DNA of 64,000 nt from Strongylocentrotus droebachiensis. Its lineage: Eukaryota > Echinodermata > Echinoidea > Camarodonta > Strongylocentrotidae. Of the stretch, positions 11,844 through 25,100 are shown piece by piece. Under the pieces are notes generated by a model. It did not search any database and had not been told where the DNA came from. It saw nothing but the letters and a program-made list of their open reading frames with translations. The DNA lies in assembly GCA_035222895.1 (NCBI GenBank), contig JAVYIG010000060.1, positions 806,001 to 870,000 on the forward strand, given 5' to 3'. The position numbers and the translations under genes are program-made. Position 1 is the stretch's first letter. Every line of letters starts with the position of its first letter.

Positions 11844-11868
11844 TAGATGTAGGCCATAATTTAGTATA

Positions 11869-12031
11869 GTATTAATGACTGCTTTGAGAGAAATAGTTGT
11901 TTTATTACGCTCAAGGGAAGGTTAGAATTGGGCTATTACCCGAGGCGTGCCGAGGGCAATAGCCCAATTCTAACCTTCCCGAGAGCGTAATAAAACAACT
12001 ATTTCTCGAATATTAAAGCAGTCATTAATAC
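11869..12031. repeat. Near-perfect 163-bp hairpin
   Basis: The two arms (about 11869-11943 and 11950-12031) are inverted copies, each carrying GAAGGTTAGAATTGGGCTAT or its inverse and ending in GTATTAATGAC/GTCATTAATAC. The loop is only a few bases. It is probably a compact foldback MITE; the arms are long enough to give double-stranded RNA if transcribed. Confidence 0.75.
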
Positions 12032-12091
12032 TTTTATATGCCGAAAAAAAATAGACTAAAAAAATAAAAAATAAAAAATAAAAAAACTGTT

Positions 12092-12176
12092 GGTCGAAGA
12101 TGAGATTCGAACTCTTGCGTACAAAAGGTGATGTAACTAAAGTCAGCGCCTTAACCCGCTCGGCTATTGCGCTTTG
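12092..12176 (-). tRNA. tRNA-Leu/Ser-like pseudogene or SINE head
   Basis: On the minus strand, ATAGCCGAGCGGGTTAAGGC matches a Pol III A box of class II tRNAs, and AGAGTTCGAATCTC is a near-consensus B box. The acceptor ends do not pair and the anticodon stem is poor, so this is not a functional tRNA. An A-rich AAATAAA tract flanks it. A tRNA-derived SINE head is the likeliest reading. Confidence 0.55.
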
Positions 12177-12714
12177 TTAAATAGTTTTTTCTTATATATA
12201 CATTAAAATGGATTGAAAACGGTTTCGAGTGGAGGATGCTTCGCGGCTGCTCCATATAAACAGGCCCTTCTTTTACTTTTGCAATGCATATTGGCACGAA
12301 TTTAGATCAAGATCTATCGGCAGATGTTGTTTTTTTGTTTTTGGAAGTTTATTTTCGTCTTCATGTCAACAATGCAAGATAAAATTGTCGGTAAGATCGA
12401 TCGAGATTCAATTGTATTGAAATTGCCGACCAATTTTTCGCACACGTACGCGGTATCCTCGATCGCTCAGTCCATTTTTTAACATGTAAACCTATGGGGT
12501 AACCATGGAGACTGAACTATTTTCCCAATAACCATAGTTATTGGGAATTTTACAGAAATAGTTGAAGTTTATGAATGCAATTCGACCAATCATGTGGCTG
12601 GATTTCTTAAGTGAGGTATATAACAGGTAATATTGATTCAGGTGACATGGACTACAATAAGTTCCTGAATTTCACAAGTGAACATTCCTTATTTCGTACT
12701 ATATCATAGTAGAT

Positions 12715-13058
12715 GTACTAGTGGAGTAGCAGCGTTGTAGTAGTAGTAGTAGTAGTAGTAGTTTTAGCGTAGTAGTAGTAGTTTTAGGGTAGTAGTAGAA
12801 GTAGTGCTAGTATAAGCATTAGAAGGAGTATAAGTAGAGCAGTAGTCAAAATAGAAGTATTATAAGAGTAGCAGTAGTATTATTAGTATAGTAGTATAGT
12901 ATTATTAATGTAGGTAATATTATTAGTAGTATTACAGTATTACAAGTAGTTTGAGGGAGGTTGTAGTAGCAGTAGAATGAGTAGAATGTTAGGCGTAGTA
13001 TTAGGGTAGTAGTAGTAGTAGTAGTAGTAATAATAATAGTAATAGTAGAGTGGTAGAG

Positions 13059-13095
<37 letters not shown>

Positions 13096-13380
13096 TAGTT
13101 GTTTAAAACAGCAGTTGTAGTAGTAGAATAGCAGTAGCAGTATTAGGGTAGTGAAATTGTACAAATAGTTGTTGTTGTTGTAGTAGTAGTAGAACAGCAC
13201 TAGTACTAACAGTAGTAATATATCAATAGTAATAATAGTAGTAGAGCAGTAGTAATACAAAATAGCAGTGGTTTCAGAGTAGCAGTATAGTAGCATCATA
13301 GTATTATTGTTAGTAGTACTATTATAAGTGGTAAATTAAGTAGTAGTAGTAGTAGTAATATATTTAGCATTATAGTAGTG
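12715..13380. repeat. (TAG)n microsatellite, about 650 bp
   Basis: Interrupted runs of GTA/TAG triplets across more than 600 bp. The long poly-Tyr/Leu open frame on the minus strand is a by-product of the repeat. Confidence 0.9.
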
Positions 13381-14585
13381 ATTCCCTATGAGTTTGCTCA
13401 GCCCCCAATATTTCGCCCCCAATGTACGACAAATTACGAAAAGATAGGAACAAATTCAACGCCATTTCAATTCAAACAAAATAATTTGGTTACCGTGCTA
13501 TTAGACTTCTTTGACTCTATCTTCCTCACGTGTTGTTAATTTCGCCCCCAATTTGCGTAGGAAGTGAGTAGAAAACCACTGATCATTTTTAAAGTAGATA
13601 TTCATTGATTTTAAAAACTAACTTTATTTTCATTATTGCAAAGTTGAAACTTTGATTCGACAAGGTTATCAAAATTCAATGCTTGGAAACATTCGAAGTG
13701 ATGATTATTATAAATTACAAAACGCTTAAATACAGCCCCCCTGCATAGCACCTGAAGATCTCTTCGAACGCTGCTGAGATGTGTGAGATCACAGTATGGA
13801 CATAATTTGCACAAGCAGACGATGTCCCATGACATCTCACAAATGTTCAGTGCCTGTGTTTTCATCTTCTCTTGAGTTCTTTCCCTTACTTCACTACCGT
13901 CAGGTTAAATGTATAATATATTGCCTCACCCTGAACCCCGCATATGGTTTTATTTTGATGACAAATGCAGCGATACAAATATAAAGGAATCTGTCGCTTG
14001 TAAACAAAATAAGACGCCGTTGTATATTCAGCTGCACACACCGCGGTATGTTCGGCGTTTCAAGAGGGAACAAATGCCGTCCTTAATATCATTCCGTTTT
14101 TTTTTTTCAATTTGAAAGTCTGGTTTCTTTGATTGTTAATTAACCCCTATCCTGTGTATTTACAAGCAAAAGATTTTAGTTATCAGAATCGGGTCATATC
14201 CCCTTTTGAACGGTTTGACATGCCTTTACATTTATATACGCTAAACTCATTATAATTTGACAAATAATAGCTTTGCAATTATGTTTATTCTTTATGGGAT
14301 GTCGTCTGCTTGGGCAGTATTGGTCCATATAGTGACGTCATTAAAACACCGTTATTTTTCTGGCGAATCTCTCGTATATCCCAGCTGCTATGGAGGTGGT
14401 TGTACTTGTATTTTTATAAATCATCCGATATGTAGTTGACCTAAAACTTGTACGATGGCCATCTGTTAGCTTACCAGTTTCTAGTAATACATTACTTGAC
14501 ATATATGTGATTTTCTTTGAATTTCACCTTTAAAAATTAAATTTGAAACTTTACAGCTTGACTGTAATACTTTCACATAGTTAAA

Positions 14586-14960
14586 ATGCATAATAAGACT
14601 AATCTCAATCAAATAAGACTTAATAACCCAGAAATTTCTAAAGTATTTACTCGTTTCAATGAGCTGTATAATATGAATGAGCAACAAGTGTCAAATCTCT
14701 TCACTTTACCAGCAAATGTTACAATTGACTCCGGACTCCGAATTACGCACTTTAACATTTTGAATAATCTAATCCCAACTACAGAATGGCTGGCACGTAT
14801 AGGAAGAAACAAAATAGCTTGTTGTGCTCTTTTTGCAATGCGACACCCAAGACAATGGATCTTTTTTTTTTACATGTCCTAAGATTGCAGCCTTTTGGAA
14901 TGCGCTACGCAGAAGAGTGACGGATTTTAATCCCGATTATTTTCTTAAGCAGGGCTCCCA
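14586..14960 (+). pseudogene. Non-LTR retrotransposon RT C-terminal fragment
   Basis: The frame gives ITHFNILNNLIPTTEWLARI, then, after a frameshift near 14830, CDTQDNGSFFFTCPKIAAFW. A 'short helix, C-x-x-C, FxxCP, W' layout is the zinc-binding tail of LINE reverse transcriptases of the L1/Tx1 type. Everything upstream is missing. Confidence 0.65.
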
Positions 14961-15954
14961 CTTAGCCGAGTTGTATTGGCGAGCTGTGACGAGTTGTGAT
15001 GAGTTGCCTCGAAGAGGCATTTGCAAATAGCTCTTCTTGTAATTCGGGATAACTCGCGACAGATCGGTATGGCTCGGCGTAACCTTATACAACATTACAC
15101 GGCTCTCCTTGAAGTCACGAGCAGTTCCAGAATTTTGAACACGAGGGGGCACCAAAAAAAAGGGCACCTTCAGTGGGAAATCTCAAAGCGAAAATAAACA
15201 ATGTTTTGAGACATTGGTATATACCCTTACATTGTGATTACATTATCAGGGATAATTTCAATATTTGTTTCACTTTGTACACAGTACAAAATATTGTTTA
15301 AGCATCATACTTTGCAGTTGAGTGTGATGGTTCTCGAGCTCCGCGCACACTTTTGAGCATGCTCAAAAAAATCCCGACGCACACAGCGAATGACGACGAA
15401 TGCATAGCGTGGGTCCAGCGCGCTCGACGAACGAGTAACGAGTGATGACGCACGCCTAGCGAACGACAACGCACTGGCCAAAATTGCAAATTTTCCATGC
15501 GCCGGCCGTGCGTCGCCCATGCGTCCCCTCTGTGTGACCAGGCCTTTAGATACATTTACAAATGAAGATAATTGGTCGGAACCAGTGTAAACATAAAATG
15601 ATTGTAAAGCTAGTGGAAGAGAATCTCTCAGGAAATGAGTGTCCTCTGCATTTACTGTTCACGTAAACAGGAGCATGATATCATCAGAGGACTCTTCCAT
15701 AAAAGCATAACTCTAAGAAATCAAAAGGATGTCCTAGTTATTGGATTCATATTGACTGAAAGTTCAGTGGGGCTCCCATGACACAGGCTCTGTTGTTACA
15801 AAAGAATCTAGAATACCTCTTCAATAACCTATACACAATGATATAATTTCGTCAATGTGGATTAAACGACGTTCTATTGCCCTGAATCTTGTATCGCACG
15901 TGTACTGATCAGTGATTGGTAGAACAAGGGTACATTATAAATCGTTTGTTTGTT

Positions 15955-16110
15955 CTACTGTTTCTCAAGGAATGATAGTTCCATCTCATTAGGTGCTGGA
16001 GGCTTGATGTTGAACTGTTTGAGTGTTGCTTGAAGTGCTTGCTCATTACCCAAGAAGTATGCAGCTACAACATTGTTGAACAGGAGTAAACGCTTGTGCA
16101 TCACATTCAC
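15955..16110 (-). CDS. Arfaptin last exon
   Basis: 51 codons plus TAG (stop at 15955-15957), phase 0. It encodes VNVMHKRLLLFNNVVAAYFL, then a segment ending LSFLEKQ, the last helix and tail of the AH domain. The acceptor is TTGATGTAG. Confidence 0.85.
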   Translation of the reverse strand: MNVMHKRLLLFNNVVAAYFLGNEQALQATLKQFNIKPPAPNEMELSFLEKQ

Positions 16111-19100
16111 CTACATCAATATGAATGAAAGAAAAGGATACTTAAAATAACATTTTTCATGTACCATATATCACGTCATAGTATATTGTCGATAAATGCT
16201 TAAAAGTACTCTGAAATACATACATGGGTAAGGACTAATGAATTATAGATATAAAGACACTGGGAATGAGGCATGAAAACAACCAAGATCATTAGAAGGT
16301 AAATGAGGTAGAGGATGATATCTTTGTTTGCTCTTGTGAGATTCTTGATTTTAAATAGTACTAGACAATATTGGCTAAAGGGACATGGCAGAAAATACTT
16401 GTTACTTTACCGGTATAAATAAATGAATACATGTATTTGTTGTGATGATCAGCACATCTCTCTCATATTATAATACATAACAGTCCATTTCATTGAGCTC
16501 AATGTTATGTTTTTACAGCAAGAACGCAATATTACATTTACCGACATTTTTAGAAAGTTTGGCCTTTGTACAAACCTCGTTTTCTTCCAGGAATGTGAGT
16601 TTGACTGACAAATCTTGTCTCTGCTTATTAAACTTCTCTTTCACTGTTTCATATTTCTGACTTGCTTCATGAAGTCTAGCCTGGGCCTTTGCATCTTTGG
16701 ATGTTAATGACAAGTGCTCCATGCCTGCTCTATATGAATCGTACACTATCCTGTATGGACACAATGCAATAATAATAATACATGTACATGATATAATATG
16801 CGTGTTGTGGTCTAGTAGATAAACTACAACTTTGGGGTACAATACTGCTCTGCGGCAATCACGTCATCTTGCATGTCATAAATCTACTTGAAACTTTTAA
16901 GCGATATTTGAGTTTTGTTGCAGAGGGGGCCACACGAAATTAATTTTTGTGAGATAATGGGAAACTGAGTGTCAAATTTGAAAGAATGTACAATTTAAAT
17001 GACAACATCATCTTTGTTTGATAAAAATTGGTTCAGAGGCGGCTGAAATATCCATACATTCTACCGGTTAAATTATTTATGGTGCCCCACAAATATTCGG
17101 TAATTTTGTACAAGCCGTTGAAAAACGAGATAGCCCCTGTTTACGTTTCATTCCAGCCTTGGCCAATATTTGCTTTTTGTTTGCTTTTTATTGTGGGTTA
17201 TAATACGCATAACCAGCCTACCCGTGTATTGTTATTATGAATTAATTAATTAATGGTTACCGTATTTTTTTTTAAAGTGGAGCTGAATTTGTATGATCGT
17301 ATTCAATCTAAAGTCACACATGTTCGGGTCTAAAATTACCTTCATAACAATGCTAGGTTCTAAAATGACACTAGAAATGTCATAAATAAGAATAAGAGCA
17401 TTAACCATGTACTTTTAAGGCATTTGCGGTCTTAAAGAAGAACTCAACTGTCCATTTAACTAAAGTGAAAAGGCAGGAAGCTGTCCCTTGGATAGTTGCT
17501 GTGCAATATGGCAGCTTGGCTAAAGCCATGGTTACACAAGTACCTGTAAGTTATCACATGCATGAGTATCACTGATGAGTGTGAAATTTTAGGTATAGCT
17601 ACCATTCACCTTTTATAACATACTAATGAAAAGAGCTTTGTATGTTTTTTTTTCCGTTAAGTATTCCTCAGTTGTGAGGTATTATTATTGTCTCTGAAGG
17701 AATTTCATCAAATAGTGTAGTACAGGGAAGGTAGGATAATGACAAAGGGCACGGGTGAAGTTTTTCTTGGTTTGAAAGGCAATTACATGTACTTGAAATG
17801 CTGCTATTGTTCTTTATCTAACGCTCTATACTCAAACAGATTTGTATCCTTATTATCAACAGTGTACAGTTATCAACTACCTTGCTAACTCATAGGCCTT
17901 AATCGACTGTAGCGTGTCATCCATGGTCTTATTGCAGAATGTGGTAACAATTGTTGTGAAGGAAATGAAGGCGCTAAGCAGTGTTTCTCGATTCAGGTGT
18001 AGTGATCTATGTGTCTCGGCGTTGTATGAAAACTCCTCTTGAAGCTCTAGTGACTTCCGACAGAGGTCACCGAATGCATCACCGAGGGATATCTGGGTCT
18101 GGACTACAAGGCGGAACTGATTGGTGAGGACTTTGGTGAGTTTGAGTATGTTAGCGTATTTAAGTTGCGTGTCTCTAAATACCTCTATCTGGGCTTCTAG
18201 CTGCAGGTCTTCAGTCCTTGACACTATACCAAGCTTTTCCTGTGAAGATGATAATCATATCAAAAATGATAAATATATCTCATCAACTACACAAATAAGC
18301 TTTTCTCATTCAGAAGTCATGTAGCCTTTACCATGCATATTGACATTTCACCTGATGGTGAACTCTTATTTTTTTCCTCCAGGCTAAAACTACCCAAAAA
18401 ATTATATCATGCTTGATTATACTGGACACCTGTAGTTCCACATCCAAGTGGACCTTTTTAATGGGTTCCTCACATTTTACCCTGTATAACCTTCTATTCA
18501 ATACAATTAATTTCGACGTCATTTCAAAGAATTAATTATATAATGTGAAACGTTTAGTACATTTCACATTATGTTCTAATTTTGTCCATTATGTGAACTC
18601 TGTTTTGTGAAATGTGAAACAAATAAACTTGAAAGTGGAAACTTGAAACTTGACCTACGCCCTCTCAGATTCAAGCTTTCAATTGACACATTTGTGATTC
18701 GCGCTATATAAAAGCTGAATATTATTATTATTATTATTTGAAAATGGGAGTACTTTCCGGTTTTTGGTCCCATGTTCAATTGGCTTTCGGTTAGGAACAT
18801 GTTTATATTGACAAATGGCATAGGTTTAAAATGGACGTACAACAGACCACAGAGCTTTAGAAGGAAAGAAAATTGAGGTTGTTAGGAGGGGGTAAGGTAT
18901 ACATTATATCATTACTACCCACAAAGCTATATTTGTTCTTACCTGTACAAGCTGTCTTGTAGTTATGTATGTAAAGAAACTCCAGTTCTTAACGCTATCA
19001 ATTGTAGCCCAAACCATGGAGGTCCGGTCTCCATTAGGACCAGCCATGGGATTGCTGTATAAATGGTCGCCATGTTCCTCCATTAGACTGCCGGTTAGTG

Positions 19101-22100
19101 ATTTCTGAGCTGAGATTGGTGAATCTGAGGATTGGAAATTTGTAACAGTTATGATAAGGTTGATGATGGAGTTTGATAGTTATATAGTTGTTTTTATTCT
19201 TACATCTATTGTCTTACTCATGTTAATAAATGCTGTTGATTAACATGTACATCGCCTAAATGATAAATTCTAACATTTTATTGCTATATCAACATTTGTT
19301 TAAACAAACCAGCGAAATATACAGTGCGACCCGGAAAAAACGAAACCGAGAATGATCGATATTTTATCATAACTTAAAGATAAACTTGAGTTCTGGTAAT
19401 GCGATTGAATTGTGAAAGAAAAGGTGTGGAATGGATCAGAAAAGTTGATCATATAGCATGTAAGTAATGGTGTGTAATGCAAGGTTCTGGAGTCATCAAA
19501 ATCATCATAAATTTGGCAGAGTTTTGGTAAAGTAACAATCACTTACACAGAAAGATGTATATGGGACAACACACATGGTGTCGGGGCTAGTACTACCCTG
19601 ATTTCTTTCTCTTTCTATGCTCATTACTCAGCCAGTATACATTTTCTTCCAACATTATTTGGCACATGACATTTATTTGTAATCTTGAACATTCAGTGTA
19701 AGTTTCGTTAGCTTTCTGTGACAATTCCTTTTCTTTTTTTTACCAAAACTCAAGTTTATCTTTAATCACAATTATAATTAATAAATTACACATATTTGTA
19801 AGGCTTAGATCCTCCTCTTTCATTTGATGCAACTCATATGATGCATATTTCACGCATGAGTAATTCAAAGCAATTTGAAGGAAGGACAGGCGCGGATCTA
19901 GGGGGGGGGGGTTACAGGGTTTAAACCCCCCCCCCCCCCCCTTGGGCGCCCCCCCCCCCCCAAAAAAAAAAAAGGAAAAAAGGGGAAAAAAAGAAAAAAA
20001 GAAAGAAAAAAGAACGCACGCTGGAGAGAAACCCTTTCAAGTGCAAATATTGTGAGAAGATATTCAACTCATCTGGTAACTTAACCAAACACATGATAAC
20101 TCTGGATATAACTGTGTATTAAACTGTTACTTGATTTAAAAAGACGTTATCATGCACTGCTTTTTATGGTCTCCATTGTGTTAATAGATGCCAGGAAAAC
20201 ATCACTTACGGGGTTCAAATAAACACCCCCCCAAAAATCGGCTCGCCGCTTCGCGGCTCGTGGACGATGCTCCGCATCGTCATTATTTTGGTCAACCCCC
20301 CCCCCTTAGCAAAAAGCTGGATCCGCCCCTGAAAGAAACCAAACAGTCATTTGGCGGTTGCTCTTGGGTACGGGTAGGCGAATACCTAAGCGGTTATATC
20401 CAGAGAAATGATGTAATACATGTGATGAGTCATTCATCATCATAAACAATCGTTTTTCATGCAGAGTACTGATAGAGGGAAGATCGGAATAAATCAACCG
20501 CTGGGCAATGTATCTGGGTCTATCTAACTTTCTCTGATTTTGTTATGACAGATTCTAAAGGTGCACAAGAAATACAATTCAGGATACTCTGTATAAGATA
20601 TTGGTAGAAAAGAACTAGGATCCTATTATCGACATGAAACTCTTTGAGCCTCCTTACAAAGTATAACATTTGACTTGCCTTGCCTGATACGATTTAGGTG
20701 TTCCAATTCTAGTTAACTTTATTATCAGCAGTTGTTCCCAAGTACTTATATTCAGAAACTCGCTCAATGCCTTGATCATGGATAACCAACAGGTCATGAG
20801 GCTAAGAGGAACAATGAAAATCAAATTCCATTTCCTCAGTCGTTTAACGTTAAGAACCAGATGGTGCCGATCGCACCAGTTTACGAATTGATCAAATTCT
20901 CTAAAATGTGGGCTGGTGTCTCCCTGAAGGACACCAGTTATAACAGTGTCATCTGCGTACTTGATTAATAAACTTTAAATAATTCATTGCATTTTGCCCC
21001 GACCCCGAACATAACAAAATCTTCTATGTGGGCATGCCTTGAACCATAATGCATGGCCCTACAGAGAAATTTTTCCTGTTGGGGACTGGGGGAAAATGCG
21101 ATGAATTATTGAAAATTTATTGCATTTTCTTTGTTTGTTTGTTTTTGTGGGGGCGTCGACCTACCCGAGCGCCCGCTGCGTACAGTCATGATTCATTGGC
21201 TAAGCAATGGCCTCGTTACTGTGAGCCCCCAGGATCAAAACCGTGTCGATGTGCTTTATTAGTGCCCTTTTATGAGGCATTAATCCCCATTACTGTCAGT
21301 TATGACTTGAGGACGTAGGTCCCCTAGTTGATTAGCATATTAGCACACACATGCTTTAGCAGTCACGCAAAACAAACACTCCCCAATTGTCATTCAATAA
21401 AATCTGAGAATGTGTACTTTTATCTAGATCTATTAGGAATAAATCATTGTCAAAATCATTCAATAAATTGGGGTAAAAATAATTATTCCACCATTATGAC
21501 CAACAGTGTATTTATATATATATGTACACCTGCATGTTCATTAGTGTGTGTTATACTCCACCATATCTGCAATTAGCTGTTGTTATTATTTCCGGGGGGT
21601 GTTTCACAAAGATCCTAAGTTGAACTTATCTCTAAGTTTGACTTAACAATTATGGAAAGCCGTTAGCACCTTTGAAAATATTTTGTAACAGTTATTTCAA
21701 AAGGCATAACATGTTGTTTGTAATCATTCATATTTTCTATTATCATGGATGTGAAATTTATTAAAAATCTAAAATACTTGAATTTTTCCTTTTGAATATA
21801 TTTTATTTTAAGGCTACAAATGGCTCCCAATATTTTTTAAGTCCAACTTAGAGTTAAGTTCGATTTAGAATCTTTGTGAAACACCCCCCCCCCCCCTGGG
21901 GTTATATTTCTGTGTTCAATTGTGTACATGAATTGTTGGTGTAATTTATTTCAGTAATATACATTTTCTTTTTTAATCAAATCACCTCTCAATAATATTT
22001 TCAAATCTTTACCACGTCCTTTTTAAGAGAATATATAAATACCTCTGGTTTATTTGTTATTTATATTGTTATTAACATATGTGGTATTCCAAATTTAACT

Positions 22101-25100
22101 CGTTGTTGTATTATCGAAAAGAAAATGTATATATTTCTTCATTCTCTGCAAAGTGAATTAACTAATAGTCTACGTAAACGATTTGATAAAAAGAGAAGGA
22201 GAACAAGAAGCAGAAGAAGAAGCAAGACGTAAGTCATTTCTTTTGATAAATGAAACGCAGACACAAAAACGTCATCTGATGTTTTCAATATGGGTCCGTT
22301 TTGGTAAAACGATGAGCGGATGCGTGTTTTTAAAATGAAGAATAATTACATTTTCCTATCGTTTCACACACTACGTAAACATAATATATCATGCAATCTT
22401 ATTTTGTTGTATATGTTATGTGGATAGCAAAGGTGCTACTGTACATTTTGTTGATTATCTTCTGTGGAAAAAATGAAAAATAAGAAGGAATTTTGAGCTA
22501 AGAATTCCTTTTTTTTCTCTCTGACTAAATGCATGTGAAAAAATTAGCATCTTACCTGTATTTTCTATCACTGTGATTCCATCGTTGATCTGCACAACAA
22601 AACAACAAAATTGATAAACAATTTACATATAACCTAGCCACTGATAAAAGTTTATGCCGAATAAAAATTAACCATTTAAAAACTGTTTAAACCTTTTGAT
22701 CGACTTGATTAAAGAATATATCTTTTAAGCTGGTTAGTTCAGGTCAGGAGCACATTTGCTTCTGTTAAAATGTATAGGAAATCATACCTGTTATGTTTCT
22801 CTGAGACTTGGCTTTTTAAAAGGAAATTCCTGTTAGTGCTGGAATGTTATATTACTAAGGGAGGTATAGCCGAGGAATCTGGAAAGACTAGGGGTGGCGG
22901 TGTGTTCGTAAACCGTAAATGGTGCAATAATTGGTCTGTAAAAGAAAAGGTATGCAGTCCTGACATTGATGGGCCCCTATCATCTGCCGCGTGAGTTCAA
23001 TCAAATATTCATAATGGTGGTGTATACACAACCGCGAGAGGACCTTTATCTCTGCGTGGAGCTATCGCTAGCCGAGTGCACCAACTCGAAGCTATTTCAC
23101 CTGATAGCCCGATTTCATCGCTGAGGACTTTAATCATTGCCTACTCGACGAAGTTTTACCGTCGTATGATCAGTGCAACACGTAAACCTAGCCGTTCTCG
23201 ACTTGTGCTATGGCAGCAATCAACGAGCCTACAAAACAACAAAATACCAACATCTGGGTTTTTTGGATTATAACCTAGTGTTACTATCGCCTACGCACAG
23301 TGGGCCAGAATCGCCTCAAAGTGTGCCAAAATTCAAAATTGGCGAATGTGAATTTTTTTTTTTTTTCATTCGCTTGGGGAAGAAAACATTCTAAAGAATA
23401 TTTTTCCACCCATATTTTAATATTTAGCGAGTTTTAAAAGTGTCATTTACCCCTGCGAACATGGGAAAATCTATATGTTGCTCCAAAAATGATAAAAGAG
23501 GCAACTTCACAATAGGTGTTGAGAATTTATGAAGGGAAAAGCAATCAATTTCATACTGCGTGCACTTCTTGCCTATTGGTAACCCAATTAGAAAATACAA
23601 TGACCAAATTTATGGAACCTTCATTTTGGGAAAAAAGAGCATTAAATTTCACACAAAAAGGAAAACATTGCAATTTTTTATAAAAGTAGCATGTTTATTA
23701 AGATTCCGGCCGATTCCCGCAGTGATGTTAATCTCAAAATGTCCGCCCAAACCTAAGCTTTCCATGTATGGTATTTTTTTTGGCCAGAATTTGGAACACT
23801 GCATGTGCAGGCGCTTTTCCTCCGCACGTCCATCAATTATTATTAGGCATAATCGGTACACAATTGTACTGTTTACGTTTACGCAGAGCCGATTCAACGC
23901 TCGTCCGCGTAACCATGGCAACGCACAGTGGGCCAGGGAGGAACCAGTGCGCCAAAACTCATTTTTGGTGATTTATTTTCTTCAATTCTCTTCTTGACCA
24001 GTTGAACTGTAATACATTGAGGAATACCTCAGTAAAATATTTAATTCCGGTAAGCACAACTAGGGTATAAATTTACTCCTTCAAACAGCAAAATCCGACA
24101 TATTCACAGTTTTAATGCAAAAGTGACTGATTTTATAAATCTTTTAATTTAACATGAAGTTCTTAAGTTATTGATATGAAATTGCTCTCACATATTCCTG
24201 ATAGTTCATTTCGTTGCATGAATTGGTTAAAATGTATAGAAACACAATCTTCATGATATATTAAAGGTTAATTCACTAAAAAATGGACTAATTATCCGTG
24301 TTTTTTATAAATCCAGAGGAAACGTTTAGAGTTTCGCAGAGTTCCGCTAATATTTTAATACCACCATTTTGTCTGATGTCTAAGCTTTAAGTTGATACCA
24401 AATTTGGCTGCCCGATCTTGCCCGTTGTCATGTTAGAGCCGATTCCCCTTGCCACGTTGTCCCGAAAAATATGTTTGTTTTTAGTCAGCGGCTGAATCAT
24501 GAAGGATTCGCGGTCATAAATCACGGCGCTTGGGGGCGCGTGACACTTGTTCTGACACCGCGGACCAAAATAAACACATTTTTCGGGGCAATGTTGCAAG
24601 GAAAACGGCTCTAACATAATAACGGGCACAATCGGGCAGCCAAATCTGGTATCAACTTAAAGCTTAGATATCAGAGAAAATGTTGGTAATACCATTTAAG
24701 CCGAAATCCCTGGACATCCAAACATTTCCTATGGATTTATAGAAAATAAAGCCCCGGAAATTAGTTTTGGCACACATTGGTTCCTCCCTGGCCCACTGTG
24801 CTACGGTTCTAGGAAAATCACCCCCGGTCATTTACCAGCGGGAAAATTACCATCCAAGGACAATTAACACCCGGTAAATAACCCCCGCGAGGACAACCAC
24901 CACCCCGACTCACCCCCCCCCCCCCCCCTCCCCTTAGCCTTAGAAAAGAAAAAAAAATAGTTTATTAAAACCACCTTAATATCAGGGTAGATTTCCCTGT
25001 TAATGTACAGACGGGGGAAGGGGGGGGGGGGGGGGTCCTTTTGGGGGTAATTTTCCGGGGTGTACTTTTTCCGGGGGGAGGGTTTTTTTTTTGCGGGGTA

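Larger units (their letters stand above)
10702..15954. other. Intergenic or upstream region, mobile and simple repeats
   Basis: Between the Death-ZU5 exons and the arfaptin stop I see two MITE hairpins, a tRNA-like sequence, a 650-bp TAG microsatellite and a LINE fragment. The remaining parts (10745-11270, 12180-12714, 13390-14585, 14960-15950) hold no gene that I can support. Confidence 0.5.

Noticed and set aside
12092-12176. Functional tRNA gene
   Set aside because: The boxes are good, but the acceptor stem does not pair and the anticodon arm is poor.
12940-13299. Poly-Tyr/Leu protein on the minus strand
   Set aside because: By-product of the TAG microsatellite.
23560-23997. 145-aa plus-strand ORF
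   Set aside because: Lies inside the CACAGTG element, crosses its internal terminus and shows no transposase motif.
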